From Pseudomonas sp. ADAK13 (GTDB lineage: Bacteria; Pseudomonadota; Gammaproteobacteria; Pseudomonadales; Pseudomonadaceae): a DNA stretch of 64,000 nucleotides. The position numbers and the translations under genes are program-made. The stretch spans positions 4,774,001 through 4,838,000 of the forward strand of contig NZ_CP052860.1 in assembly GCF_012935715.1 (NCBI RefSeq), read 5' to 3'. The notes beneath the pieces were generated by a model. The model made no database searches, was not told where the DNA came from, and saw only the letters and a list, made by a program, of their open reading frames with translations. Shown here one piece after another: positions 53,077-61,401 of this stretch. The first letter of the stretch is position 1. The number at the start of each line of letters is the position of its first letter.

Positions 53077-55830
53077 TTATATGGGCTCTATTCCTCGCGC
53101 GCTATCGATCCGTTCAGCTACCCGGTAAGCCGCTTCCAACTCCGAGCAGCCGTTCTCCTGCATCAGTGTCCAGCGTTCGGCTTTTTCCTCGGGCTCCGTC
53201 ATGGCCAGGGCGAGGTAGAGACTCGGCGGAACGGCTCGGAACAGCGTTTCAAGCTTTTTCGACAGCACGACCCCCTCAGTGTATTTCCCCGGTTCCTTGC
53301 TGGCGGAGAGCAACAAGGCTTTCTGCGCTTGTGAAAGCTTCTTGAACCGTGCGATCTCTTCGATTTCCGCGGGCGGCATGTTCAAACAAATCCACCATTC
53401 GATCATGTTGAGCATGGTCTGCGCGGCAGTGGGAAAGTCGGCAAGGTTTTGCGTCGCCAGCCAGAACCAGGCGCCAAGTTTGCGCCACATCTTCGTTCCC
53501 TTGACCACGAACGGTGCCAGCAACGGGTTCTTGGTGATGATATGGCCCTCGTCGGTGACCATGACGATTGGTCGGCCCAGGTACTGATCGCGCTCGGCGA
53601 GGTTGTTCACGGTGTTCATCAGGCTGATGTAGCTGATGGACATCTGCGCCTCGTAGCCTTCGCGAGCGTAAGTGGCGAGATCGACAATGGTCACATCGCT
53701 CTCGGGCCAAGACGTGCCCTCGCGGTCGAACAGTTCACCTTCGAAACCCTGGCAAAACACGTCGATGGACTCGCCCATTTCCTGGGCACGCTCACGACGC
53801 TTCTCCGGCAAGTGCGTGTCAGCAGCGACGCGCAGCAAGGCGTCGCGCACGTCGTGAGTCAGTACCTGGCGACCCGCCGTGCCGCAGGTCTGCGCCGCAT
53901 CGAGGATGCACTCGCGGATCAAGCTGCGATCGGCTCGACTCAGGCGGGCTTCTTCCTTGGCCTCGCCACCGGTGATCATCAGGCGAGCGGTGATTTCCAA
54001 TTCGCCAAGAACATCGCGTTGGTCTTCGCGACTTGCTACCACCTCATCGTCCAGCTCATCAATCGACAGACTCGCCACCTGATCCGGTTGCTCGACCAGG
54101 CGCCAGGCATCGGCGAACGGGGCGAGACTGACCGAGGCTCCCGGTTTCAATTGGACCTTGTTGACCGACAGGCCCTGTGTCGCGAAGTAGTCGCCCTGCA
54201 AGCCGAATGAGTTGCCGGCTTCGACGATAAACAGGCGAGGGCGGTACACCGCCATGACCTGCATCAGCAGGGTGACGAGGGTCGCCGACTTGCCGGCACC
54301 AGTGGGGCCGAACAACAGCAGATGACCGTTCATGGCCCGGTCCAGGCGTGATAACGGATCGAAACTCAACGGCGAGCCACCCCGATTGAACAGGGTGATG
54401 CCCGGGTGGCCGGTGCCGGTGCTGCGACCCCACACCGGAACCAGGTTCGCCAGGTGCTGGGCGAACATCAGCCGCGTGTACCAGTTGCGCGTGTCGCGGG
54501 CCGGGTTGTAAGCCATCGGTAGCCAACGCAGGTAACTGTTGCAGGCGGCGACTTCATCGCCTTCGCGTACCGGTTGCAACCCCGCACCCAGCAGCGCGTT
54601 GGCCAGGCTGACCGAGCGCTGGTGCAATTGCTGCTCATCGTGACCGCGCACGTAAAACGCCAGGGTGCCCCGGTACAGCTTGTGCTGGCGGCCGATGATC
54701 GCGCGAGCTTCTTCGACATCCTGACGGGTCTGGGTCGAGGCCAGGTTTTCACCGATGGCCTTGCGGGCCAGGCGGTTCAACTGCTCCTCAAGTACATCCT
54801 GCGGTTTGACCACCAAGGTCAGACTCATCACCGTACCTTCGGGTAACTGGTCGAACAGTGCGTTCACCGCATCGCCCTTATGGGTTTCGCCGGTGAGTTG
54901 GCCAATCAAGGGTGCCCGCCGCAGTTTGTCCACCATCATCACCCGGTGGGGCTGATCGTCGAAAAACCAGAGTCCGCATTGCACATCCGAGCGCGGTTCG
55001 TTGAAGAACAGCCGCTCGGCAAAGTCGTGATCGAAGGGCAGTTCCAGCGACTCGCCATCGCCCGGCTCCGGATAGACTACGCGGCGGTAGAACTCCTCGG
55101 GTGCTTCATCGGTGAGCGTGGGGGCCGGATTGAACCAGGGCAGCAGCCAGGCATACAGACCTCGGCCATCGACTCGCGTCGATTGCACCCCGCATGCCTG
55201 CAACGAAGCCGCAATACGTTCGCAAGCCTGATGCAGGGATTGCACTGGGCTGAGTCCCGTCTCCTCATCGCCAGACTCGAGCCAGCGATAGACCACCAGG
55301 CGCACCCGACGGTTATTGCCACGCCAGGGCAGGCGCGTCACCACTTTATCCTCAAACAGACCACCGGGCTTGGCGATGGCCTTCAGATGACGGCGGCTAA
55401 GCTCCAAATACGCCTCGGTGAAGACCGTGCCTCGCGCACTGTCCCGGATATAGTCGGTGAGTCGGGTCAGATAGGGGGTGAAATCGTTGTCGTCCTGGCA
55501 GAAAAACTGCGCTATCCAAGGCGCTTGATCCAACTCGTCAAAGCTATCCTGCAGGGCATCCTCGAGGGCATCGCGGGCCGCCATCAGCCAATCGGGTTCG
55601 CGCCCTTCGGTGCCGATGGGCAGCAACTCGAACACCGCGCCCACCGAGCGATTGTCATCGAGCAGAAAACACTGCTCGGTGTCGAGGTACTCGACCCACG
55701 GCAGGTGATCGGTGAAGCTGGGGTTGTGCGCGTAGAGTGCGGCTTCATCGGCCAAGGTCGCGCGCGGGCGCGATGGGTTGCGCCAGGCTTTCCACGCGGG
55801 AGCGTGGTTACCCGAATCGCCGGCACGCAC
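53077..55830 (-). CDS. conjugative transfer ATPase, VirB4/TraC type (TIGR03744, PFL_4706)
   Basis: 917-aa ATPase that drives pilus assembly. Walker A GPTGAGKSATLVTLL at about residues 505-519, Walker B IVMVTDEGHI at about 758, and the VirB4 segment WFWLATQNLADFP. The start is GTG at 55830, one base inside the TAG stop of the lipoprotein gene, so coupled. Length is normal for the family. It stops 38 bp from the convergent zeta-like gene. Confidence 0.93.
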   Translation of the reverse strand: MRAGDSGNHAPAWKAWRNPSRPRATLADEAALYAHNPSFTDHLPWVEYLDTEQCFLLDDNRSVGAVFELLPIGTEGREPDWLMAARDALEDALQDSFDELDQAPWIAQFFCQDDNDFTPYLTRLTDYIRDSARGTVFTEAYLELSRRHLKAIAKPGGLFEDKVVTRLPWRGNNRRVRLVVYRWLESGDEETGLSPVQSLHQACERIAASLQACGVQSTRVDGRGLYAWLLPWFNPAPTLTDEAPEEFYRRVVYPEPGDGESLELPFDHDFAERLFFNEPRSDVQCGLWFFDDQPHRVMMVDKLRRAPLIGQLTGETHKGDAVNALFDQLPEGTVMSLTLVVKPQDVLEEQLNRLARKAIGENLASTQTRQDVEEARAIIGRQHKLYRGTLAFYVRGHDEQQLHQRSVSLANALLGAGLQPVREGDEVAACNSYLRWLPMAYNPARDTRNWYTRLMFAQHLANLVPVWGRSTGTGHPGITLFNRGGSPLSFDPLSRLDRAMNGHLLLFGPTGAGKSATLVTLLMQVMAVYRPRLFIVEAGNSFGLQGDYFATQGLSVNKVQLKPGASVSLAPFADAWRLVEQPDQVASLSIDELDDEVVASREDQRDVLGELEITARLMITGGEAKEEARLSRADRSLIRECILDAAQTCGTAGRQVLTHDVRDALLRVAADTHLPEKRRERAQEMGESIDVFCQGFEGELFDREGTSWPESDVTIVDLATYAREGYEAQMSISYISLMNTVNNLAERDQYLGRPIVMVTDEGHIITKNPLLAPFVVKGTKMWRKLGAWFWLATQNLADFPTAAQTMLNMIEWWICLNMPPAEIEEIARFKKLSQAQKALLLSASKEPGKYTEGVVLSKKLETLFRAVPPSLYLALAMTEPEEKAERWTLMQENGCSELEAAYRVAERIDSARGIEPI

Positions 55831-56246
55831 TACAAGTCTTCCTGACGTTCACCCGGCAATGCGTACTGCACCCGTTGGTAAAACGGAAAGACTGTCGAGT
55901 AACCCGGAACTGGTGCCTGCTCGGTACCACTCAAATGCGGATACACGTACAGCACCAGATCGGGATTGGGCAAGCGAGGGAACAGGTTGCGGATCTCGTT
56001 CGCTGCTGTGCGCGTGTACGGTTCCTGTAGAGCAACGGAGAAATCTGCTTGAGCCAAAGGGCGGCGTAACTGCTGCCGAGCATCCAGCACTTGCTGCTGA
56101 GTGCCTTGCGAACCGGCGCCGTTCCAGATGTCCAGCATGGTTTGCTCGCCATGGGGCAGAAGCGTCTCCTTGTCGGTGGAACACCCCGCCAGGACCCAGC
56201 AGAACACGCTAATCCAGGTCAGGCAGAGAGGCAGGGTCTTTTTCAT
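55830..56246 (-). CDS. ICE transfer lipoprotein, TIGR03751 family
   Basis: 138-aa lipoprotein: signal with lipobox VLAGC (Cys22), then ETLLPHGEQTMLDIWNGAGS, helical middle and proline-rich C-terminus. It corresponds in position to TraV/VirB7, a part of the outer-membrane core. Start 56246 precedes the lipobox; the longer upstream frame is part of the TIGR03752 gene. It overlaps TIGR03752 by 38 bp and VirB4 by 1 bp. Confidence 0.88.
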   Translation of the reverse strand: MKKTLPLCLTWISVFCWVLAGCSTDKETLLPHGEQTMLDIWNGAGSQGTQQQVLDARQQLRRPLAQADFSVALQEPYTRTAANEIRNLFPRLPNPDLVLYVYPHLSGTEQAPVPGYSTVFPFYQRVQYALPGERQEDL

Positions 56247-57726
56247 GGCGAACGCTCCGGCCCTTGGGCTCGTAGTCGATGGTGATCTCATGGTCGAGGT
56301 GCAGGGCGACTTGTGCTGCCGGTGGCACGTACACGGCAGCAAAGGCTTCGCCATACAGTTTGTTGATCCACTCGCGGATGTCGCTGACCCCACCACTGAG
56401 TATTGAATTCAGTGCGCTATTGCCACTGCTGCTGGTGACTCCGAGCGTACTGCCGCCCGAACTGATCACGTTGCTGTTGTTTTGCTCATTCCCGAGCAAG
56501 GCAGCGACACCCGCGCCGGCCGCAGTGATCAGGCTCTGGCTGCCGAGGTACTGCTGGGCGTTCGAGCGGCGCTCACCGGCAATGCAAGGAATGCCATACG
56601 GATCAGATAGGTAACCGAGTCCACCGCGGATCTTGTCGGTGTTTGAGTTCTGGGTGGTGGAGGCATTGCGGCTGGCTACCGCCTTCGGCTGAGGCACCGT
56701 GCGGATGGTGCCATCGGTAAATACAAAGGTGATCGACTCGACCTGTCCGCGTACGCACGACAGGGTCCAGTCACCGGAGGCTGTGCCGCTCATCACGGCC
56801 CCCGTGACGTCCGGCAGATCGATGCCGTTGGCAGTCAGGTTCTCCGGACCGACCAGCACCTTGAAGGGATAGGGATCGTTCACTGTGCCGTCCACCGGGA
56901 CTCGGCCGATCAGCGCGGTCATGGCGACCGAGCCCATCAATGTCGCGTTTTCGGGAATGGTGTAGACCGGCTTCGCACCTTCGGTACGATCAGCGGATCG
57001 TGTCGGGTCACGCTCACCCTTGGTGACTGCCTGTAGCTGTTTCTGGCTGCGATCAATAGCGTTATCTTTCAAGCCGTTCAGTGAGTTGAAGGCGGTAGGC
57101 AGACTCAGTGCGGGGGAGGTCTTGGTTTTGTCTCGGGCGTCGGTGGACAGAGCATCCGAGGGTTCAATCCACTGCAGCGCATCATTGGCAGAGTGCCGCC
57201 CTTCAAACTGAGCACCGTCGCCGGGCTCAAGTCCCAATCCGATTGGCATATCCTTGCCTTTGCCGGTCAGTCCCGACAACTGATCCTGCAATTGCGTCAG
57301 CAGACCGCGAGCCTGACGACTGTCTTGTTCCGCTTTGAGTCGGGCCTCGTTGGCTTGGCGGCGGCCTTCGTCGACCTGCTGGGTCACGCTGCCAAGCGCC
57401 GTCTGGATACGCGAATCGACGCTGTTTTCCCGCTCGCGCAGACGGTTGTTCTCCGTCTGCAGTGAATCGTTGTGTTTCTTCAAGCCGAGCATGTCGCTGC
57501 GCATGGCTTTCACCTGGCCGACCAGGGTGGCGACCGTGTCGCGTGGGGTATCGCCCGCAATGCCGAGCGACTTGGCTTGCTCGGTGGATAACTGAATATT
57601 GCCCTGATCAACCGGGTGCTCTGGAGAGGGCGTGCTGCCGCCCGCGACCCAGGTTTTCAGGATGATCAACACCACGGCCAGCAGCGCAGCCGGTACCAGC
57701 CATTTGAGCAAGGCGTTAGCCTTCAT
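56209..57726 (-). CDS. ICE conjugation protein, TIGR03752 (PFL_4705) family, TraB/VirB10-like
   Basis: 505-aa protein with one N-terminal TM helix (about residues 8-27), a coiled coil (about 75-145), a Pro-rich linker and a C-terminal beta domain (GVAMTALIGRVPVDG-like, SCVRGQVESITFVFTDG, then a hydrophobic AALLGNEQNNS helix). This is the layout of VirB10/TraB, which spans the envelope. The start at 57726 overlaps TIGR03749 by 11 bp. Confidence 0.9.
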   Translation of the reverse strand: MKANALLKWLVPAALLAVVLIILKTWVAGGSTPSPEHPVDQGNIQLSTEQAKSLGIAGDTPRDTVATLVGQVKAMRSDMLGLKKHNDSLQTENNRLRERENSVDSRIQTALGSVTQQVDEGRRQANEARLKAEQDSRQARGLLTQLQDQLSGLTGKGKDMPIGLGLEPGDGAQFEGRHSANDALQWIEPSDALSTDARDKTKTSPALSLPTAFNSLNGLKDNAIDRSQKQLQAVTKGERDPTRSADRTEGAKPVYTIPENATLMGSVAMTALIGRVPVDGTVNDPYPFKVLVGPENLTANGIDLPDVTGAVMSGTASGDWTLSCVRGQVESITFVFTDGTIRTVPQPKAVASRNASTTQNSNTDKIRGGLGYLSDPYGIPCIAGERRSNAQQYLGSQSLITAAGAGVAALLGNEQNNSNVISSGGSTLGVTSSSGNSALNSILSGGVSDIREWINKLYGEAFAAVYVPPAAQVALHLDHEITIDYEPKGRSVRHEKDPASLPDLD

Positions 57727-58528
57727 CGTCAGCACCTCGCGCAACGGGCGGGAGCAGCACAGCGTGTTCGAGACCCGCGCCGCGGGTGACGAGGTAGGCA
57801 ATCGTGGTGTCTTCAGCGGTGCCGACCGGTCCGAGGAAAGCATGTTGGAAGGCCACAGAGAACAGCTTGGCCTGAAGCCGACGCGGATCGAGTTGCATCG
57901 TCTCTGAACCACGATTGCGCAACTTCACCGCCGTTACCCAGTAATCACCGAGTTGCCAGGCAGCGATGGGTGTGTTGGACACGTTTTCGGTCGGCAGTAG
58001 GGTCGGCAGTTCGGTGCGTAACTTGAGCGGCACGCGGCGTACGCCGGGCAGGGATTCTACAGTGCGCAGCGGCGCGTACAGGCTCTGTGCGGCGTAGCGG
58101 GTCAGCGCGACTGGGATCGGCGTACGATCTGGAGCAGGGACGGTGCTAGATTCAGCCTCGGTGGTTTGCCCCTGAGCATTCTTGATAATACGTACGGGCT
58201 CCAGCGGTTGATCGCCGGGAGTGGCCGCGATATCCAGGAGGATAATCTCGCCCGTCGTGACCGATTGCAGTTGCAGTCGGGTCGGGGCAATAGCGTCCGA
58301 TGCGCGCAGGTACAGCGTGCCGCCGGTTGATTGCACGCGCAGCTTGCCCGTCAAGGTTGAGGGCACGCCGACGCGAACAGCCTCATCGATAAAGACCACT
58401 CGTTCCTGATTGATCACCAGCGGGACCGCGAGCGGGAGGCGTTCCCAGTGCATCAGCTCGACGGCCTGCGCTGCAGCTCCCCATAGCATCAGTGCGACGG
58501 TTAGTCCCAGGGTAGAGATCCGCTTCAT
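57716..58528 (-). CDS. ICE conjugation protein, TIGR03749 (PFL_4704) family
   Basis: 270-aa exported protein with signal peptide (about residues 1-22, ending AQAVE), then beta-rich sequence (MHWERLPLAVPLVINQERVVFIDE). Position matches TraK/VirB9 of the core complex. It overlaps TIGR03746 by 4 bp and TIGR03752 by 11 bp. Confidence 0.9.
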   Translation of the reverse strand: MKRISTLGLTVALMLWGAAAQAVELMHWERLPLAVPLVINQERVVFIDEAVRVGVPSTLTGKLRVQSTGGTLYLRASDAIAPTRLQLQSVTTGEIILLDIAATPGDQPLEPVRIIKNAQGQTTEAESSTVPAPDRTPIPVALTRYAAQSLYAPLRTVESLPGVRRVPLKLRTELPTLLPTENVSNTPIAAWQLGDYWVTAVKLRNRGSETMQLDPRRLQAKLFSVAFQHAFLGPVGTAEDTTIAYLVTRGAGLEHAVLLPPVARGADDEG

Positions 58529-59166
58529 GGCTCACCTCCAGGCAGGGAGATTTTTTGCGGAGTGCCTTGATAACAATCCAGTGCCAGCCCCCACTTATTA
58601 CGCTCGGGATCCAGGTCAAAACGCACTACGCGTAATGGATACCTCACCACCACCCGCTTCACCGGTTCGGCGGCGTAATACTCATCGGCATTGAGATCGA
58701 GCTTGACTAGCCAGCTGTTGCGGTCGAGTTGCTTGACCCTGAGTTCCGGATCTTCGCTGTAACCTCGCCCCAGGATTTCGTAGACGCCACGCACCCGCTG
58801 GCGCAGTTCGCCAGCGGCCTTGCGGTACTCGTAGTCTCCGTCGAGGAAGGCCTTGCAGGAGGGTGTCAGGTAGGACTGCAAGCCATAGATAGCGCGGCGA
58901 TAATCCTGCTCTCCATCTGAGGGCCAGCGGTTGAGCTGACCAAAGATATACAGGGCAAAGGCATAGACATTCTCTGAGGGAATATCCCACCACTTACGCG
59001 TGCTGCCCGAGCGCAGATCCGGTGGTACATGCACGGTCAGATCGGTCGGTGCCGAGCGCCAGCCGTACCAGAGTCCGGCACAGAGCAGGGCGAGGACCAT
59101 CACTGCCAGACGCAGGCTGAAGATATGGGCCTGTTGCGCGTCCACCTTGTTCCGAAAGCGACTCAT
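58525..59166 (-). CDS. ICE conjugation protein, TIGR03746 (PFL_4703) family, TraE/VirB8-like
   Basis: 213-aa protein: cytosolic start, one TM helix (about residues 17-37), then a periplasmic domain (LTVHVPPDLRSGST, YAFALYIFGQLNRWPSDGEQDY). A single TM with a globular periplasmic domain is the VirB8/TraE pattern. ATG 59166 is chosen; the frame upstream lies in TIGR03750. Overlaps both neighbours by 4 bp. Confidence 0.9.
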   Translation of the reverse strand: MSRFRNKVDAQQAHIFSLRLAVMVLALLCAGLWYGWRSAPTDLTVHVPPDLRSGSTRKWWDIPSENVYAFALYIFGQLNRWPSDGEQDYRRAIYGLQSYLTPSCKAFLDGDYEYRKAAGELRQRVRGVYEILGRGYSEDPELRVKQLDRNSWLVKLDLNADEYYAAEPVKRVVVRYPLRVVRFDLDPERNKWGLALDCYQGTPQKISLPGGEP

Positions 59167-59576
59167 GGTTGCCACCGGGACAGGGCAGGGCGCAGTCGAC
59201 GCGAACGGCGAACCGTCCAGGCACCGGAGTGAAGGATCAAAGTCCCTCGACCTAGGCGCCAGCGGCTGGCGAGTACCCATTCGAGCTTACGGTACAACCA
59301 GGTCTCGGGGCGAGCCCGTTTGGCTCGACGCAAAAGCGTACCACCGGCAAATAACACCACCGCCATACCCGCGATCATGCTGGTCGGCGCCACGGCAATG
59401 GAAGCGGTGGCGATCGTCAGAGGAACGCCCAGCAGCAGGCCAATGACGGCGCCGGTGCCAAGCGCTACCCACATCTCATCATTGGTCAAACCGCGTAATA
59501 CGGCAGGATCACGATTGAGCCGCTCCGGCAGAAAGACCAAGGTGCCGTCGGCAAGGCGTTCGATAGTGTCGTTCAT
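59163..59576 (-). CDS. ICE conjugation membrane protein, TIGR03750 family
   Basis: 137-aa protein with two close TM helices (about residues 38-85; GTGAVIGLLLGVPLTIATASIAV) and a basic C-terminus. It begins MNDTIERLADGTLVFLPERLN. Place and topology suggest a TraL/VirB3-like role. Seven bp separate it from TIGR03745. Confidence 0.9.
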   Translation of the reverse strand: MNDTIERLADGTLVFLPERLNRDPAVLRGLTNDEMWVALGTGAVIGLLLGVPLTIATASIAVAPTSMIAGMAVVLFAGGTLLRRAKRARPETWLYRKLEWVLASRWRLGRGTLILHSGAWTVRRSRRLRPALSRWQP

Positions 59577-59583
59577 GCCAACC

Positions 59584-59955
59584 TCACAGAATCGCGGCGG
59601 CCTTGGTGAGGAACCAGATGATGATCACTACCAGCAGGGCTCCGATGCCGACTACGGCGCCGAGGTCTTTCCAAGTCTTGCGCTGGTTCTGCACGTCGGC
59701 ATAGACGGTCAGGGAATGCCAAGCCACACCGAGAAAAGCGAGCAGGGCGATTAGCAGGCCGAGCAAGATGCCGCCGTCGTAGGCGTAGTTTTTGATCGTC
59801 TCGATCAATCCTGAGCCTTCGCCACGAGAAGGGGCTTCCATGGTGGGGAGCTCGGCAAAAGCCAGGCTTGGACCGAGCACCAGGAGCAGACCGATCAAGC
59901 GCTGGCTCGCGCGATCCCGTAGGTTGTTTTTCAGAGGGGCAAGACACTTGAGCAT
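59584..59955 (-). CDS. ICE conjugation membrane protein, TIGR03745 family, pilin-like
   Basis: 123-aa protein with a long signal peptide (about residues 1-35, ending LAFAE) and two TM helices in the mature part (about 62-82 and 101-121). Size and topology are those of VirB2/TraA pilins, and I infer it is the ICE pilin. Start at 59955; the longer upstream frame overlaps TIGR03758. Confidence 0.88.
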   Translation of the reverse strand: MLKCLAPLKNNLRDRASQRLIGLLLVLGPSLAFAELPTMEAPSRGEGSGLIETIKNYAYDGGILLGLLIALLAFLGVAWHSLTVYADVQNQRKTWKDLGAVVGIGALLVVIIIWFLTKAAAIL

Positions 59956-59972
59956 GACGGCGATCTCCTGGG

Positions 59973-60212
59973 TTAGGAAAGGGTGAAGAACATCAGAACC
60001 AGCAAGATGAGCAGCACGCGCGCGGCGCTGCCGCCAAACGCGCCGAAGCGCACACTGCCTGTTGCCCATCCCCGGTAAGCCGTCCACATCACCCAGGCAC
60101 ACCACAGCAAAACCAGGACGAGAACCAGGGACAGCCAGAGCGTCGAACTGCTCTGCAGTGAGAAGCCGGAAGCGCTTTTAAAGGCAGCGGTCTGCGCGTC
60201 CGTCATGCTCAT
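59973..60212 (-). CDS. ICE conjugation membrane protein, TIGR03758 (PFL_4701) family
   Basis: 79-aa protein with two TM helices (about 22-42 and 57-78) joined by a short basic loop (YRGWATGSVRFGAFGGSAAR). It starts MSMTDAQTAAFKSASGF, as typical. Its start overlaps the RAQPRD stop by 4 bp. Pilus-related by context only. Confidence 0.88.
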   Translation of the reverse strand: MSMTDAQTAAFKSASGFSLQSSSTLWLSLVLVLVLLWCAWVMWTAYRGWATGSVRFGAFGGSAARVLLILLVLMFFTLS

Positions 60213-60544
60213 GGCGACGGTTCCACGGACGGGATGTCGAGGCGGTAATCGCCGACCAGATCACCAGGATCGTGAGGTTGAGCACGGGAGGGCGACAGAT
60301 AGTTCTGCATTCCTTGGCGAATGCGTTGGATGTCCTGAGACAGGCGGGGATAGTCGAAGCGATAGCGTTCGTTTAGTTCAGAGGTCCTGGCTACCTTAGC
60401 TCGCGCCGCAAGGCGCTCAATAGTGTCTAGTTGCCGCTGGATAAGGCTGAGTTGATCCTGCTCATGAGCAGATGCGGCATAGCTGATGCCATCGACGACA
60501 ACCAGAGAGAGTAGTAAGAAGCAGCGAAAGACGGTAGTTTTCAT
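60209..60544 (-). CDS. RAQPRD family ICE protein (TIGR01690)
   Basis: 111-aa exported protein: signal peptide (about residues 1-23), helical middle (LSLIQRQLDTIERLAARAKVA, YPRLSQDIQRIRQGMQNYLSPSR) and the motif that names the family. Here the motif reads RAQPHD, with His for Arg. First gene of the leftward operon in this window; TIGR03747 and TraD, expected to the right, are absent within 3.4 kb. Confidence 0.9.
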   Translation of the reverse strand: MKTTVFRCFLLLSLVVVDGISYAASAHEQDQLSLIQRQLDTIERLAARAKVARTSELNERYRFDYPRLSQDIQRIRQGMQNYLSPSRAQPHDPGDLVGDYRLDIPSVEPSP

Positions 60545-60887
60545 AATGCTGGCCCATATGGATCTGGGAACAGAATCAAGTCAGAGATCGAATTTTTCCT
60601 TAGGAAACCTGAGGTCTGATGAATCGCTTTTTTTCGCGGGTGGGCTGAGAACTCTTATATTATGGCTAATATTGTCGGTTAAACTTTGTCGGGGAAGTTT
60701 TGAGGTTTTAGTCACTCTCCAGTCTGCATGAACTTCGCTGATGACGATATCGTGCACGATGCGCTTCGCTTGGCTTATTCTTATGAGTACACAGACCCCC
60801 CCCTCTCAGCGTCGGAACCATAAGGGACTTGAGAAGCCAAATTAGATCGTCGATTACAAAAAAGAGCGGAGAAACACAGCATGAGCA

Positions 60888-61064
60888 TTGACCGCTATTG
60901 ACGTGTTCAACTCATGGGCGGCTGAAGACCAACAACATCCGGTTTTTTCAGATGATGTTGCGAGAGCCTTATGGGCCGAGCCGTCAAGTACGTTGTCAAT
61001 GGAGAAAAAGCCTCGAGAAACGGAATGGAAACATCATCAAAGCATTTCCAATGGTTTTAAGTGA
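60888..61064 (+). CDS. short open frame, doubtful
   Basis: 58 codons from a TTG: hydrophilic protein with AIDVFNSWAAEDQQHPVFSD and ARALWAEP, which reads like true protein. The site before it is weak, and an overlapping ATG at 60881 gives only six codons. Perhaps the rest of a broken gene. No family recognised. Confidence 0.25.
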   Translation: MTAIDVFNSWAAEDQQHPVFSDDVARALWAEPSSTLSMEKKPRETEWKHHQSISNGFK

Positions 61065-61357
61065 TTATTTGGCCTTATTATTGCGGTCGGGTTTGATAGG
61101 TAATTTGAAGCTGGCCCTTCAACCAGAGCGCCGTCGGGATACTGCAAATATTTAAGGCCGGCATCCGGTAACAGCATCGCTATATTTGGTGCTAACGTGG
61201 ATAGGCATAATGCGATTTCAACAAAGCGCCGCTGATTGGGAATACGAGCTATTCGCTGAACAGTTCCACGCAGGCGTGCGAGTGAAGGCTTACATGCTGA
61301 CCCTGCGGCAGTTCCTAAAAGGCACAATATTTGTCTAGTTCCTCGTGGGCCTGCCAA
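61037..61357 (-). pseudogene. possible remnant of an Lrp/AsnC-family regulator
   Basis: An open frame whose centre (GTVQRIARIPNQRRFVEIAL, AMLLPDAGLKYLQ) resembles the ligand-binding half of Lrp/AsnC proteins, where a helix ends in ipxV followed by the GxyDl strand. The expected Gly-x-x-Asp strand and the N-terminal HTH are missing, so the gene is probably broken. It follows the FAD monooxygenase on the same strand. Similarity is by eye only. Confidence 0.3.
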
Positions 61358-61401
61358 TATCTAAGTTTCAAGGCCGGCGGAGCAAGTTGTAGATAAATCC
61401 T

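Larger units (their letters stand above)
60545..61401. other. 857-bp gene-poor segment right of the transfer operon
   Basis: No intact known gene. The first 200 bp should hold the transfer-operon promoter. Short frames occur at 60728-60823 (+, 31 codons) and 60888-61064 (+, TTG start), followed by a possible Lrp remnant. The mix of short frames suggests gene decay at a junction between ICE core and cargo. Confidence 0.45.

Noticed and set aside
60898..61155. 85-codon plus-strand frame
   Set aside because: Overlaps the 58-codon frame and the Lrp-like remnant, no ribosome site, and composition rich in Arg and Lys without motif.
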